A DNA stretch of 64,000 nucleotides from Phytopythium helicoides (Eukaryota; Oomycota; Peronosporomycetes; Pythiales; Pythiaceae): contig JANFNE010000036.1 of the NCBI GenBank assembly GCA_024867545.1, forward strand, positions 434,001 through 498,000, in the 5' to 3' direction. The notes under the pieces were generated by a model. It had not been told where the DNA came from and made no database searches. It saw only the letters and a program-made list of their open reading frames with translations. Below are positions 44,054-60,900 of the stretch, one piece after another (within the stretch, counting starts at the first letter, position 1; each line of letters opens with the position of its first letter). The position numbers and the translations under genes were made by a program.

Positions 44054-47000
44054 ATGAACCGGCAGACGCTGGCCGAGGCCACGAGCCTGCACGATGGGCC
44101 CGTGCCCACCTACCTCATGGAGGAGATCGCGAGTGCGTGCGTGTGTGGTCCACAGCACTCGACTCGCGCGCTGACCTCGGCTCTCTGGCGCCGCAGACGC
44201 GACCAAGGCGAGCGCGCGGGACGCCGAGAAGGTCGCCGACTTCCTCGTCGGCCGCCTCAACAAGTCCAACCTCAACGTCAAGCTCAAGGCGCTGCAGCTC
44301 ATCTCGGTGCGTGGCTGACTGCGCCGCATGACTATGCGCTGTGCACTGACGAGGGCTTGTCGAACTGGGGCGTGTGCTGCAGTACTGCATTCGCGAGGGC
44401 GGCCCTGCGTTCGCCTCTGCGGTCCGCGAAGACGAACAGGAGATCGCTGCGTATCTGCGTACGTTGTTTGTGCCTTGGCGGTTGCGGCCGTTGGGCGATT
44501 GCATGGTGACACTCTCATGGACGTGTAGAGTACACCGGGCCGCCAGATCCAGTGTACGGTGACGAGAAGTACCGCCGGATAAGGGTGGCATCACAGGTAT
44601 TGCGCCTGCACACCTAACTTTTTTTTCCTCTTTGAGCTGTCTTACGAGCTCTGGGCGTATTGGTGGTAACTAGGAAGCACTCGTGTGCTTGAACGATGGA
44701 TTCCTGTCGCGCAGCGTTCGTGAGGAGCGCCCACCTCCAGTCGGAGGCAATTCGTGGCAGTCACCTGCCCCCGCTGCGAGTAGTGGAGCAAGTGGTGACC
44801 GCTATGACAGCGGCCCCAGCCCGTACAACCCGAACCAGAGCCGGCAGGGTGGGCCGTGGGGTCCTGGCGGATCGAGTTCGAATGGGCCGCAAGAGTCTTC
44901 ACACCAGGGATCGTCATCCGCATCGTTTCGCCCGCCGCCCTACCAAGACAGTCCGTCGCAATATGGTGGCAATCACCCTAGTGGAGGCTACAATGGGCCG
45001 TCTGGCGGTCCCGACAACTACGGCTACGGAGACAACCGAAACAATGGAAGTAATGGTAGCTATGGCTACTAACGACAACAGCGGCTCCCAGGGTGGCTAT
45101 CCTTCTCAGCATCACCAGCAGCAGCAGCAGCAGCAGCAGCCGAGTGGGTTTGACTCATGGTCGACGCCTGCCGGTGCCGGTGGGCCATCTAAATCCACGG
45201 GTGCTGGCACATGGAGCAGCTCTGGATATCAAAAGAATGACCCAGTGCGCACATCAGAACCGCGTTACAACGCTACATCGCGGCGCGATAACCGTCCAAC
45301 AGTACTCGTCGGTCACTCGCTCAGCTTTGCCCGCCCCGGTGCCGGATCTTCGTACAACCCCAACGTTGGAGGCTATAACCAGAATGCTGGCGGCTATAAC
45401 CCAAATGCTGGGAGTTACAATCCAAACGCTGGCGGATTCAACTCCAACTCTGGGGGCTACAACCCGAACGCCTGGACGCTCGAAACAGCATTGGCGGCGG
45501 AGGGGGTGGCTTTGGAGGTTCCAGTGGGTTCGGCAGTAGCAGCAACAACTCTCGACCAAACTTTGTGGAAAACACAAGTCGCATCATGAGCGGGATGAAC
45601 CACATGGGGTTCCCAACGAATACACAGCCGTTCAACAGCGCTCCTGCATCGAAGCTTAGCAAGCGCGTTGAAGTGCTTAAGCGGATTGGCAATGAGGCGC
45701 GCGAGAAGTGGGACCGTCGCAACATGGACAAGTCTATGGCTTCATCACTTGCCGACCACGATGAACTCCGTGCTGGGCCTCAAGTGATGGACCATGGGCA
45801 CTACCAGCCAACGCCTCCTCAGGTCGGAGCTGGAGATGCAAGTCGGTGGGTGCTGTCGCTTATAGTATTTATGCTTTGTTTGTCATCTCCTTTCTCATGG
45901 TTAGAGTTGTTCTGATGTATGCAGAAACTACGAGCGCGGTATGATCGATAACCTTTGCGCATCGGCTGGTCTGTCGCGTGCTCCACCGGCAGATGCGCTG
46001 AAGCGCTTCGTCGACCTTGCGCAAACTCTGGACTCTCAGACTATCGGCGACATTCTTCTCGACAAACTCGAAGATCCGACTTGGCAGGTGAGGAAAGCCA
46101 TTTCCCGTCTTTCCGGTCGGTAGCTTGAAACTCATACAACATCCTTGGTTAAAAAAATGTCAGGTTCGCCTGAAGGGTCTGCATGTGGTTCTCGCACTCC
46201 TCGAGTCACCAGGCGCGGAACCGTACGCTGTGTGGTTTGAAGACAACATTGAAGTGCTCGAAGAGGTAAATGTAACCATCGATTGTGCTCTACCGTCTTG
46301 AGTTCTTACCACTGCATTTGCGCTGCGGTTTATTTCTTCAGCTCCGAAAGGACCCCAAGCCAAGTGTGGTGGCGAAGGTCCGCCAGGTGCTGCAGGCACT
46401 TGGTGTAGAGGTCGAACAGCAGCCAGTGGTTCGTCGTCAAGCCTCTGGTGGACGCGCGACATCGCAGCGCTCCAGCTCCCCAGCTCCTCGTGCACAGAAT
46501 GAGGTTGACTTTCTCGGATTTGAGTCCTTGAGCATTCAGCAGCAACCGGCTGCTGCCACAGCACCTGCACCTGTTGCGCCAGCACCTGTTGCTCAAGCTC
46601 CACCGGCAGAGTTGGACATTTTCGGGTCGCCGCAGGGAGGCCCAGCACAGCCCCCTCCTGCTCTTGTTCCCCCATCTGCTCAGGAAGTTTCGGTACGTTT
46701 TGGAGTTTGCTTGCTATTGAGTTTACCATGCTAATTCTGTTCGTAGCTACTGGATGGCTTCGATCCTGTTGGAAGCACGTCATCAGTGCAGTCGTATGGA
46801 TCAGCTCAACCTCAGCAATTCCAGCAGCAGCAGTACCAGCAACAGCAGTACCATCAGCAGCCACAGCAGCATGACCAGCACCAATATGAGGAGCAACAGT
46901 ATCAGCAGCAGCAGCAACAACAACAACAGCAGCAACAGTACCAGCAGCAACAATACCAGCAGCAGCAGCAGCAGCAGCAGCAACAGTACCAGCAACAGCA

Positions 47001-47226
47001 GTACCAACAGCAACAGCATCAGTACCAGCAGGATCAACACGCCCCCGATGCTGGGCTGCTTCCGGACCAAGTGACCCCAGAGGATGCCCGCGCCAAGACG
47101 TTGAGCCACTTTGGAAAGGATTTGTTCACAATTGCCAATTCACCGCGTGCTGCTGCCTCCTCTCCTCCCCTTGATGACGGAAGTGGGACGCCGGGTGCTG
47201 GCCAGTCCGCGTTTAACTTCATGTAG
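44054..47226 (+). CDS. Tepsin/MTV1-type ENTH-VHS adaptor (AP-4 accessory protein), two frame breaks and a polyQ tract
   Basis: Four to five short exons encode an ENTH domain: PVPTYLMEEIANATKAS across the first junction, then NLNVKLKALQLIS, then the signature TGPPDPVYGDEKYRRIRVAS, closely matching tepsin (SGPPDPLHG). A low-complexity Gly/Asn/Ser region with NPNAGGY repeats follows. Next is the VHS-like second helical domain (YERGMIDNLCASAGL to DPTWQVRLKGLHVV and KPSVVAKVRQVLQALGVEVE) as in tepsin and plant MTV1. The last exon has a long polyQ/Y tract. The family associates with AP-4 coats at the trans-Golgi network. In the linker a TAA at 45070-45072 interrupts the frame (one extra base) and a second slip lies at about 45470-45490. 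Introns are 60-80 bases. Confidence 0.8.
45345..45480 (+). repeat. NPNAGGY-type heptapeptide coding repeat
   Basis: About six tandem 21-base units inside the tepsin-like gene encode YNPNVGG, YNQNAGG, YNPNAGS, YNPNAGG-like heptads. They differ at several bases, so this is an older array. Confidence 0.75.
46815..47035 (+). repeat. CAG/CAA polyglutamine tract with spaced Tyr
   Basis: A run of mixed CAG and CAA codons interrupted by TAC and CAC gives Q-rich YQQQQ-type repeats over about 70 residues in the C-terminal exon of the tepsin-like gene. Mixed Gln codons make it less prone to slippage than a pure CAG run. Confidence 0.85.
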
Positions 47227-47369
47227 AGAGCGAGCGTTGTACTTGCGTAGGGAGTGCGTAAGTTGTGAAGGAGAAAGTGTATAAGCACGCACGGCGGCTA
47301 TCCAACCACAAAAGCAATCCCTCAGACACGCATCCTGTCATTCGCATTACATAAAGCGGTCCTGTCAAT

Positions 47370-51953
<4,584 letters not shown>

Positions 51954-52286
51954 CGTTTGAGAAATTATTTTAGCTGTTGAAGGACCCTTCACAATATATA
52001 TGACAGAAAGCGTAGGCTACGAGTTGTCCTATACACCTACTGTCAATATTTTCCATATTGGTGTGGCACACACACCAAGAGTAGGAATGGCCCCAAAAGG
52101 GCTCGGCACTGCTCCTGCTGGACGACTCGATGGCGGCCAAGGCGGCGCGGCGCGCGCCGCGCTGGATCACGGAGCAGGCGGGCGCCAAGCGCGTGCGGTC
52201 GTGGCGGTCGGCGCCGCTGGCGAGCATCACGGAGCGCAAGGCCGTGCTAGGCACCGTGCCCGATCCGCAGCAGCAACACGCTGCTC

Positions 52287-53735
52287 ATGCCGCTCATGGC
52301 GCAGGCCGAGTTCACCGACTTTGAGCTCATCTTCCTCGGCACGAGCGCCGGCTCGCCCTCGGTGCGCCGCAACCCGACGTCCGTGTGTCTGCGGCTTGCG
52401 CACCAAAACTGGATGTTCGATTGCGCCGAGGGCAGTCTGCGCCAGCTCATGAAGAGCATCATCCGCGTGCCGCTCACCAACAAGTTCTTCATCTCGCATC
52501 TGCACGGCGACCACGTCTACGGACTCCCAGGTATCCTCTGCACGCTCGACAACCACAACGCGTCCTACATCGACCCAGCGACGAGAAAGAAGGCGCCACG
52601 GCCGATCTCCGTGTATGGGCCGCTCGGCCTCTTCTCGTACCTCAACACGGCGTTTGCCACCAGCAGCACGCGGATGACCAACCTCAAGATCACGGTGCAC
52701 GAACTCGTGTCACCCGAAATCCTCCAGAACGTGTCGGCGCATGAAAAGTTTATGCGGCGCGCGCCTGTCCACCCGGTGCGTGATCGCAAAATGATGGGCT
52801 GTGACGCTTAAGCTAACATGACGCAGAGCTTGCATCGCGAGACGATCCACGCAGAGTTTGACGGCAACGGCTTCGTGTGGAATGTCCTGGATGACGGGAA
52901 GATTTTTGTTCGTGCAGCCGAGCTGAAGCACACGGTCACCAGTTTCGGGTAACCGCTAACGAGCAATGACGCGTATTTTGTCGCTTCTAACATGAGGGAT
53001 GCTTTGGAAAAGATACGTGGTCGAAGAGCACGCCATTCCAGGAAAGCTTCGGGTTGACGAGCTCCGCGCTCGAGGGCTGCCTCCAGGTCCGCTCTACCGC
53101 GAGCTAAAGCTGGGAAAGAGTGTCTTGATGCCGAACGGTGACATGCTTCACGCGTCAGAGGTGTGCAGTGGCTACAATTTCTCTCTAGTTTTCAAAGGTG
53201 GCGTTAACTTCAAGTTCCAATGATCCAGGTGACTGGCCCTCCTGCTCGTGGGCGGAAAGTGGCAATATGTGGCGACAGCGCGGACTCCTCCAAACTCTTC
53301 GACATCGCCCATTCGTGCGACGTAGGATCCTGTCAAAGAGTTTTTGGTGCTTACTTATTGCTAACTTGTCCACTTTCCACTTGACTTTCATCACCAGGTG
53401 CTTGTCCACGAAGCCACATTGAGTCATGATATGGTCCCGCAGGTATGCGAAGCCTTCGTGTATGCGTCTCGTCTTGCTTACTGACTATATGTGTATAGGC
53501 TGTTCATCGAGGCCACTCCACCGCTCAAATGGCAGGCTATGCGGCCAAGAAGATGAACGCAACTCTCCTCGCGCTAACACACTTCAGCCATCGGTTTCGC
53601 CACTGGACACCAGACTACAGATCCATTACGACCATGCATCTGGCGCTTGAGGCACAGAAAGCGTTTGGCAAACGCGCGATTGTTCCAGCATCCGATTTCT
53701 TGCGGATTCCTGTTCCTCGGCCGCCGCACGAGTAG
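52287..53735 (+). CDS. Ribonuclease Z, short (ELAC1-like) form
   Basis: Six exons join in frame (52287-52775, 52827-52948, 53013-53160, 53229-53321, 53398-53442, 53499-53735) for 377 residues. The metallo-beta-lactamase zinc motif SHLHGDHVYGLPG is at about residue 70. Further metal ligands follow in VAICGDSAD, VLVHEATLSHD, HRGHSTAQMAG and LTHFSHRF, the full RNase Z set. The enzyme cuts the 3' trailer from pre-tRNAs. The acceptor at 53013 was chosen because it restores SFGYVVEE. An upstream frame from ATG 52130 encodes a basic, Arg/Ala-rich, mitochondrial-presequence-like stretch that would run into this protein if one base were removed near 52262-52266, so the true start may be 52130. Confidence 0.92.
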
Positions 53736-53901
53736 GAGGTGCATGTTTGGTCTGTCATTGATAGGCGCTGCTTCTTCATCCGAAAGTTGCAGCAAATAGT
53801 GCGCAATAGGACTCAATACAGCAAATGTGGAAATGCCTTCGTTGTGCAGTGATCTCACGCAAATACAGCTCACCGGTCTCTTTGCTAATCGACAAGCACA
53901 C

Positions 53902-55510
53902 CTAAAGTTCGCCAAGAAGCGCTGTGACATCCTCGACAGTAAGATCCCGATCGTTTTTGTTCAAAATCGCCCGGACTGCTTCGGATGTCCCCGTGTTCTT
54001 GACCGAAATGGTCTTGTCAACAAACGTTGGCAGCCGGTCTTGGTTGGCGTCGACCCACCGAAGGTACGTCAGCGATTGCTCAGGTGTCAAAATTGAGTGC
54101 AGCATCTCGGTGTGGCGCTGAACGGCCTCAGAGCGCTGCTCCAGGCTTTTCTTCAGTTTGCTCAGGTAGTTCTGGAGCATTCAAGATGAGATGACCGCCA
54201 GAACAACTCGATGAGGGCAATAATATCACGTACCACTGCCAGGGCAACACGACGGCGCTCTGACTTGCCCGCCTTGGCTTCGCCCGACCTGCATCACAAA
54301 GCGTTGCGTCAGCAAACAAAAAGTTCCGGCGGTTGCCTCTTGAGCGCTGTCGTCAACTTACTTGTACAGCGACTTGAGCTTCTCGTCCTGTTCATACGTC
54401 AGCGACAAATCGCCCGTGAGCGTTGGCCACAGCGTGTCCTTCTTCACCATGGCGGGGGTTTTCTTCTTCTCGACGCCTTCTGATGCGCCGCTCTTTGCGG
54501 CCAAGTTGCTCGCTTCGTCAAAGAATGAGTCATCCTGAATGCTCAGCCACAGTAGGAACCGGCAGTAGGGCGGCAGTAGAAGGTTGTCCAGTTGGCGGAA
54601 GTTGTAATCTTTGACCGCAAGTCGCTCCTACGATTTGAGACAAAGAGTTTTGTCAGCATTTGTCCTTCAAAAACCGCAGAGACCAGTTGCACATACCACG
54701 CTGTTGGGTCCAAAGCGCTCTTGGATCAGCATGATTCCTTGGCGAACCTTTTCCGCAGCCGTCTAGACCCATCCATTCGAAGAAGTCTCAGTAGTGGCTA
54801 GTAAGATCGAAGAATCGTTAACACGCACCTCCTCCGAGCCCGCATTCTTCAGATTTTCTGCCAGCGTGGCAAGGATCTCTGAGCGCACGCTACTCAGCGC
54901 CTCGTCAGCCCGTTCCAAGTGACTCGCGCGCGTGGCGTCGATGCTCTCAGTCAGTTGCGAGACCTGAGGAGCAGATGGTCAGTTTGAGTTCATTCGCCTC
55001 AAGAACACCACCTGCGGCCTTACCTTCTCCTCGAGCAGCTCCAAATACTGCTTCTTCCGTCGGCGACTCTGCCGAGCCGACTCGCGGTTCCGAGCCAGAC
55101 TACCCTCATTCCCAGCTACGTCAGTCCCTTCAGCTTCGTTCAACTTCAATCTGGATGGCTCACCGTCGCTGGCGCTTCTCATCCGTATCCCCTGCGCCCG
55201 GAGTCTCGTCGTCCGTGGTGGAGCGCGGTCCCGACACCTCGGACGCGCCGAACCCAGTCGACATCTGCTGGAACGCCGACACCGAGCCTGCCGCTCCCGC
55301 AGAGGCCGCGCCTGAGCCCGCCGCGTTCGCAGCCGAAGCGGCTGGCGCGCCGAACGCGCGCTCGTGCGGCAGCGGCGCCGGCTGGCTGACGGCGAACTGG
55401 TCGGGGCCGGCGGCGGCGCCGGCCGAGGCCGAGGCGGGCATGCGCTCCGCCGCGACATCCGCGGACAGGAAGTAGCTCAGCAGGTCGTCGTCCTCGGGCG
55501 TGAGGTCCAT
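53902..55510 (-). CDS. bZIP transcription factor with conserved C-terminal helical domain
   Basis: Starts at 55510 with acidic MDLTPEDDDLLSYF, an activation-like segment, then Ala/Gly/Pro-rich linker. Exon 1 (55510-55164) joins exon 2 (55099-55024) to form the basic region KRQRRLARNRESARQSRRRK; the acceptor at 55100 is the only one that restores it. The invariant Asn and Arg of bZIP DNA contact are both present. The leucine-zipper-like stretch (YLELLEEKVSQLTESIDATR) crosses into exon 3. Later exons encode a helical domain with VKDYNFRQLDNLLLPPYCRF, LLWLSIQDDSFF and a Lys/Arg-rich end, of a type seen in many oomycete bZIPs and loosely reminiscent of the DOG1 domain of plant TGA factors. About seven exons. 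Target genes unknown. Confidence 0.85.
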
Positions 55511-55965
55511 GGCTGCGGGGGAGGCGGCGATCGGGGAGTGGCCGGCTGTCAGTGGGCGCGCGCACGGGGCTTGCCAATCACGGCCGGCCGACGGCGATGA
55601 CTTGGAAGTGTTGAGGAGGACAGCGATGCCGGCGGGACGGCTAGGTGCGCGCATGGTGCGATGTGGTCGTGACAAACATGCCGCTTGCGCACTTAGCTCC
55701 AGCCGGCGCTGCGGTGACCTTGGATTCAGTATGCACTCATTTATAGAGGCATTGCCGAGTATACATCGTGCTCTCCATTTTGCCCGACACCACAGAAAAC
55801 ATCGACTTCTGCAGGGAGGCAACACGTGAGTGAAGGTACAGTAGGAAATGCAGCCAGCATGGAAAGCCACTCCCGAATCTCGAGCGGCAGCAACCTCTCG
55901 AACCCTGACCCGTCGACGCGCGCGCGCGCGCTCTCTCCCCCTCACCGACGCACGCAGCAGGCAGC
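55511..55965. promoter_or_regulatory. Divergent promoter region of bZIP and R3H genes
   Basis: 455 bases between two divergent start codons with no coding feature. A (CG)n-(CT)n stretch at about 55918-55942 lies close to the R3H start. No defined box was identified. Confidence 0.35.
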
Positions 55966-57417
55966 ATGGCCGACGTCTTGAGCGCGCCGTCGCTGCTGAG
56001 CGAGGCCAGCGACTCGGAGCTCGAGGTGAGCTCGCTGTGCGGCAGCGAGCTGGAGCTCGAGATGGCGTGGGGCGAAGGGCCCGATCGCGCCGCTGCGCAC
56101 CGAGGCGCCCGCCGACCAGGGCGTGGCCAACGAGCGCTCCAACAGCCGCGGCAACGGCTCGGCACGCGCGCGCACGCCGCAGAAGCGCGGCAGCGAGTCG
56201 CCGCTGGCGCGCAGCAAGCGCCTAATCAACATCCACCCCATCCGCTCCGTCCCGTACCTGCCGACCCCGAACGAGCTGCCCGTTGGTGTGCGCAAGCAGC
56301 AGCGCTGGTTCAACGGTACCTCGTCGTCTATTGTACAGCTAGTGGTGCTGAGCGCAGACCACTGATGAGCAAATATGGCATTGCAGACCACCACTTTGGC
56401 AACCGCGCCGCGTCGACTCGACTGGAGGACCTGATGGAGCACATGCAGATCAACGTCGAGTGGCGGTGAGTGGGCGAGGTGAAGCCATATCGCGACGTTC
56501 ATTGCACTAAAGGCGGTGGCTGGGGCAGCTCAAACTTTCAGAAGCTTGCCGAGCCTCAAAACCAGGAGCTTCAGACCGCCTTTCGGAAGGGCCGAGTGCC
56601 AGTTGCGGAGCAGCCCAGCAACCAACCGCGGCCGCGCCGCCGCGACGACTGGGCTCGTACGTTGGACTCGATCATCGAGTCCCCATTTTCGAGAGCTTAC
56701 CCGCCTTCTTTCCATAGTTGCCGAGACAATGTTTATGCGCGTCGAACGGCGTGCACGAACGCTGATGCTTCGTTCATTCAGCTCGTTTGCTCCGTTCATC
56801 GAGGCGGTAGAGTATATGACACTGCACTTCGTTCAGGTACGCAGTGCAGCGCCAATACAGCGTTTGCCAGTTGACCATTTTGCTAAGCGCGCGCGCGCTC
56901 TGTCTTGCATAGTGGCGAGAAGCGCCGTCGGAGCTCGAAGTCGCCGCGCCACTCTTCCGGATCCTCACGCATCCAGTTGAACTGATGAAGGTGTCCGAGA
57001 AGGAGGTCCGCCTTGTCCTCCCGCTCGCGGACTCGGCGTTCCACCGCCTCATCATTCACAGCGTCTGCCAATTTTATGGCGTTCGCTCGCGGAGTACGTG
57101 ACTGTGCACCTACTTGTTTCTTTGCTCCGTTGCGTGCGTCGCTGACGTGGGGCTCGTTGCGCACCCTAGCGGAGCCGAACCGCCGGTTCAACACGAAGAT
57201 CATGGTGCTCAAGAGCCCAAAGAGGAAGTTTTCGGAGGAGGAGATGGCCAAGATCTCGCTGTGCGAGTTTATCCGAGAGACGCGTGTCATGAAGGCACCG
57301 GAGGTTCCTCTCGACGCCTCCGCAGCGGCCCCGGCGCAGCAGGCGCTGCTGGAGCACCAGTCGAAAAGCAGTGAGTGCAGCGAGGGGTTTTGCTTGGTGG
57401 ACGCCCCGCAGATGTGA
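55966..57417 (+). CDS. R3H-domain protein, frame broken in exon 1
   Basis: Acidic N-terminus (MADVLSAPSLLSEASDSELE), then a basic disordered region with KRLINIHPIRSVPYLPTPNE, several short exons, and a C-terminal R3H domain. The R3H core is split by an intron: VLPLADSAFHRLIIHSVCQF followed by YGVRSR, joined to TEPNRRFNTKIMVLKSPKRK. It keeps the Arg/His spacing typical for single-stranded nucleic acid binding. The frame slips by one extra base at about 56068-56079, between ELEMAWG and the GPIAPLRTEAP block. The first exon-intron junction (near 56313) also cannot be joined in phase as read. A nucleic-acid-binding role is inferred from the domain; no specific partner can be named. Confidence 0.68.
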
Positions 57418-57926
57418 TGCGTCCGAATCGCGCGTGGTGGATGAACCGCCGAGTGCAGTGGCAGCCACGCGCGTTACTTGTAGCTTCCCGAGTACCAGTA
57501 CGGCGTTGAATCTTTGCAATACCAGCTCCTATACAATTCCCAAGAGAACAGGATTGTGGACACAATCAAAGGTTTTTTGGATACACCTTAAGGTTTTATC
57601 TTGGAAAAACCTTGTAAAACCTCATGAAAAACGGAAAACCTGAGGTTTTATGAGTGAAATCGAATCGGAACGGCGACTAGCAAAATGTAAAAAACCTTGA
57701 ATCGTATCAAAAACCTCGTTTTGTCCCATAATAGTGTGTGTATGGTGTTCCTTACCAATTGGTGTATGATGGTGGGCCCCCGACAGCAAGGTCAAGAAAG
57801 AAATCCACCGCTGCTCCGCTGCTTACTGCCGCCGCCGCCGCGAGGGTCGGTCGCCGCGCTTCCCCGTCCGCTGGCTGGCGGTTTTTCCCCCGCCGCGCAT
57901 AGGAGCACTGTAGGTCGGGCCGCGCT
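57418..57926. other. Intergenic region with AAACCT/AGGTTT cluster
   Basis: 509 bases between two same-strand genes. The AT-rich stretch 57560-57720 holds eight AAACCT or AGGTTT words and a 10-base inverted repeat; the rest shows no feature. Confidence 0.5.
57560..57720. repeat. Cluster of AAACCT/AGGTTT words with a 10-bp hairpin
   Basis: Words occur at about 57570, 57590, 57606, 57616, 57635, 57642, 57691 and 57710 in both orientations. TAAAACCTCA at 57615-57624 and TGAGGTTTTA at 57641-57650 form a perfect 10-bp stem with a 16-base loop. This may be a relic of a small mobile element or a 3' end signal; neither is shown. Confidence 0.55.
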
Positions 57927-60900
57927 ATGGCTGACGAGAAGGAGGTGGCGGACGAGCGCAAGCCGCTCGAGGACGGCGCCGCGACGGACGCGTCGTCCCC
58001 CTCGGCGTCGGCGCACTCGGCCGGGTCCCCCGACGAGGCCGAGCCCGTGACCGAGAGCTCGGCCAGCGAGAATGGAGCTGCCCAGGTGAACGAAGCGGCG
58101 GCATCCGCAGACGGCGTGGATCAGGACGAGCTGCCGCGAGTACCTGCGCCGCTGGTGCTGCCCCCAGAGAAGACAGTCGACGAAGAAGGCGCCGCACTGG
58201 AGGCGACCAGCACGGGGTCCAAGGACTTGGTCGAGATCGGCGCGATTGCCACGCCGGAGGGCACCATGCACGCCACGGTGGAAATGGTGTCGCCCTCCTC
58301 GGCAGTAGCGACGATCGAGGAGCCTGCCGAGCCGTCGGCGGAAGCCGCGCTACCTAGCGCAGATACAGACACAGAAACCAACGGCGACGCGTCTGCCCCG
58401 TCTTCTGAAGACGGAGGCGGCCCTCCAGCTGGAGCGACGGAGCCTTTGGGGGATGCGGAAGGATCCGACGGGGAAGGAGAGCACGCCACCATCAAGGAAG
58501 TAACCGAGTCCACAGACAAACCAGAGGCACCACCAACCGATGAGAAGGTAGAGCAGATCCTTGCTCGCATTCGAGACAAGTACGTGACGACTCGTGGAAA
58601 CGGTCTCAGATCCTTGGTATTGTTGCCTCTAACGACGGTGGCTTGCGTCGTGCGCCAGATTGCCGTGCGAGTCCTGCTGAGATGCTGGAGTCAGGGAGAG
58701 ATTCTTGTGCTTCCAAAGGGATGGACAACACGACAGTCCAAAACGAACGATGGCAAGACGTATTATGTGTCTCCCTATGGTCACACGCAGTGGCTGCGAC
58801 CACCTATGAAGACAGGTACAGACTACTTTCTCGGACGCAACCTACTTCATGAACAAGCGTCTTAACTGCTGGGATGGATCTCTTCTTGTGCTCTGTGTAT
58901 AGGCGTAACGTATAACTGGGTCCACGAGATTGAAGTAAACTTCGGACCTGGACGGCTCGGGCTGAATTTAAAGCAGATTGCAGGCTTACCTGGTACTGAG
59001 TTCTCCGACGTGCAAGTCATATTGCTGAGATTTATAAGGTAAGTGCACTTGCGCTGCAAAGTTGTGATACCTTGTCACTTAGCCGACATCTTTTTGGTGC
59101 GTGCTGAGTAGCTGCCGAACGGCATGGCTAGCCCTGCGGAGATCTACAACTGGAGTGTAAAGCCCGAAAAGTACGGCATGTTTCCATCCCCTCTCTGCTT
59201 CCATGTGACACTGACATACTGGTTCGTCGTGACAGGCGACTCCAAGTTGGAATGCGCATGACCATGATGAACGGGATTACACTGACCGGCTACACTTACT
59301 CTGAAGTACTTGAGCTATTGAGCCGAATGGCACGACCAGTTCGTATCAAGTTTGCAGATGTATCAAAGGGCATTGTGGTACGTTGTAGTATCACTTTCCA
59401 AACAGCATAATTTCCGATGGAATCGGCTTGCTCATGATTGTGCTATCGAACGATCATGTCAGGGACGTGTCCAAGAAGAGCCTCCAGAAGAGGAGTCACC
59501 GGAAGAAATTGAAAAACGCGCTGCCCGGAAAATGCAAAGTAATCTACAAATGGAATACTTCCGAGTCATGGTCGCTCACGAGCTGCACCAGGAGGTGTGG
59601 GGAGAATCCAAGAAGCGTATGAACCGAAAAGCCGCAGAAATGGATCGCAAATGCGATATGCTAGCCGCTGCAATTGAAGATTTGCAGTCCTTCCACGAAG
59701 GGCTCAAGAAAGAGCGCGAGGAATTAATTCACGAAGCCGAGCAGCTGCGAGAGATGATTGAGCAGTTGAAACGCCAAGAAGCTGGTGAGATCGAGTCCCC
59801 CGAAGTTGCAAAGAGTGCTGAACTCGTTGCAAAGAATGCAGCGTTAGACAAGGAGATCGCTGAGATCATTGCCGAGAATGAAGAATTGCGGAATGAGCGC
59901 ATTGCTATCGAGGAGTCACTGGACAACGTTCAGAAGGAGCTGGACGAGTACGCAGATTTCGACATTGAAAACGACGTGTACGAGATCAAGTTCTTCTCGC
60001 CGGCGTTCTTGGGCTCAATGGTCCAACGCGGATCGATTGACACTCGAGCAGAAGATGCCAGAGAACGGTTGCTCGAGAAAATCAAGAACCAAGGCGGCCA
60101 CTTGCAGGAAGAGCTTGAGATGGAGGAAGAACGATCCAAGTTCGTCGAGTCAGAGATCTCCCAGATTCGGAAGCAAATGGCTGCCGCTGCGGCTGCCTCA
60201 AAGCGCGAGGATGATATGATCAGTGGCCATCGGCCACCTCAGCTCGTGTTCTTGGAGAACAAAATTGGCCTGCTCCGCAAGAATCTGGTACGTAATTTGG
60301 GATATGCTACTTCCATTGCCGCCGCTGACTGATGAACTTTTCTACTTCGCATTTCCATCAGCGCGAGACTGTCGCAGGAATCGATAAAGCGTCGAACAGT
60401 GGCGATACTCAGCAAGCAGAGAACCTTGCGCTTCGACGCGCGGGTCTGAGGGATGACCTGAAGAACGCGCTGGACGAGTTGCAGCGCATGGAAAATGAGC
60501 TGAATCTCTTCTCAGATATCAACCGCGGTGTCACTGAATACGGCCCCAGCATTTTGGACGAGGACTGCGTATTTGAGGCGGTGAACATCGATCTAGCACC
60601 TCACGAGCGCATGTCGGAGTCGACTCGACTCCAAAACAAGCTTGTGCGGTTGCAAGCTCAGCTGGTATGTGATCGCTTGAGTCGTGACGCGTTTAAATCA
60701 TGTCTGGTATCTAATCGCAAAGCTGTAAAACTTGCAGCACGAAGCGGTATCACAACTTGCGAAGGCTGCGTCGGAGCGGAACGAGGAGCGCATGGAGGAG
60801 CTCCGAACTCGTCGTCTACAGCTAAAGGAAGAGATGAAAATTGTCCAAGACGAGTTCCAGGACCTGACGAACCAGACGTTGAATGTGTCGGCCAAACTCC

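Noticed and set aside
46801..47109. Leu-rich frame antisense to the polyQ tract
   Set aside because: Poly-Leu is the direct antisense reading of CAG/CAA repeats; not a membrane protein gene.
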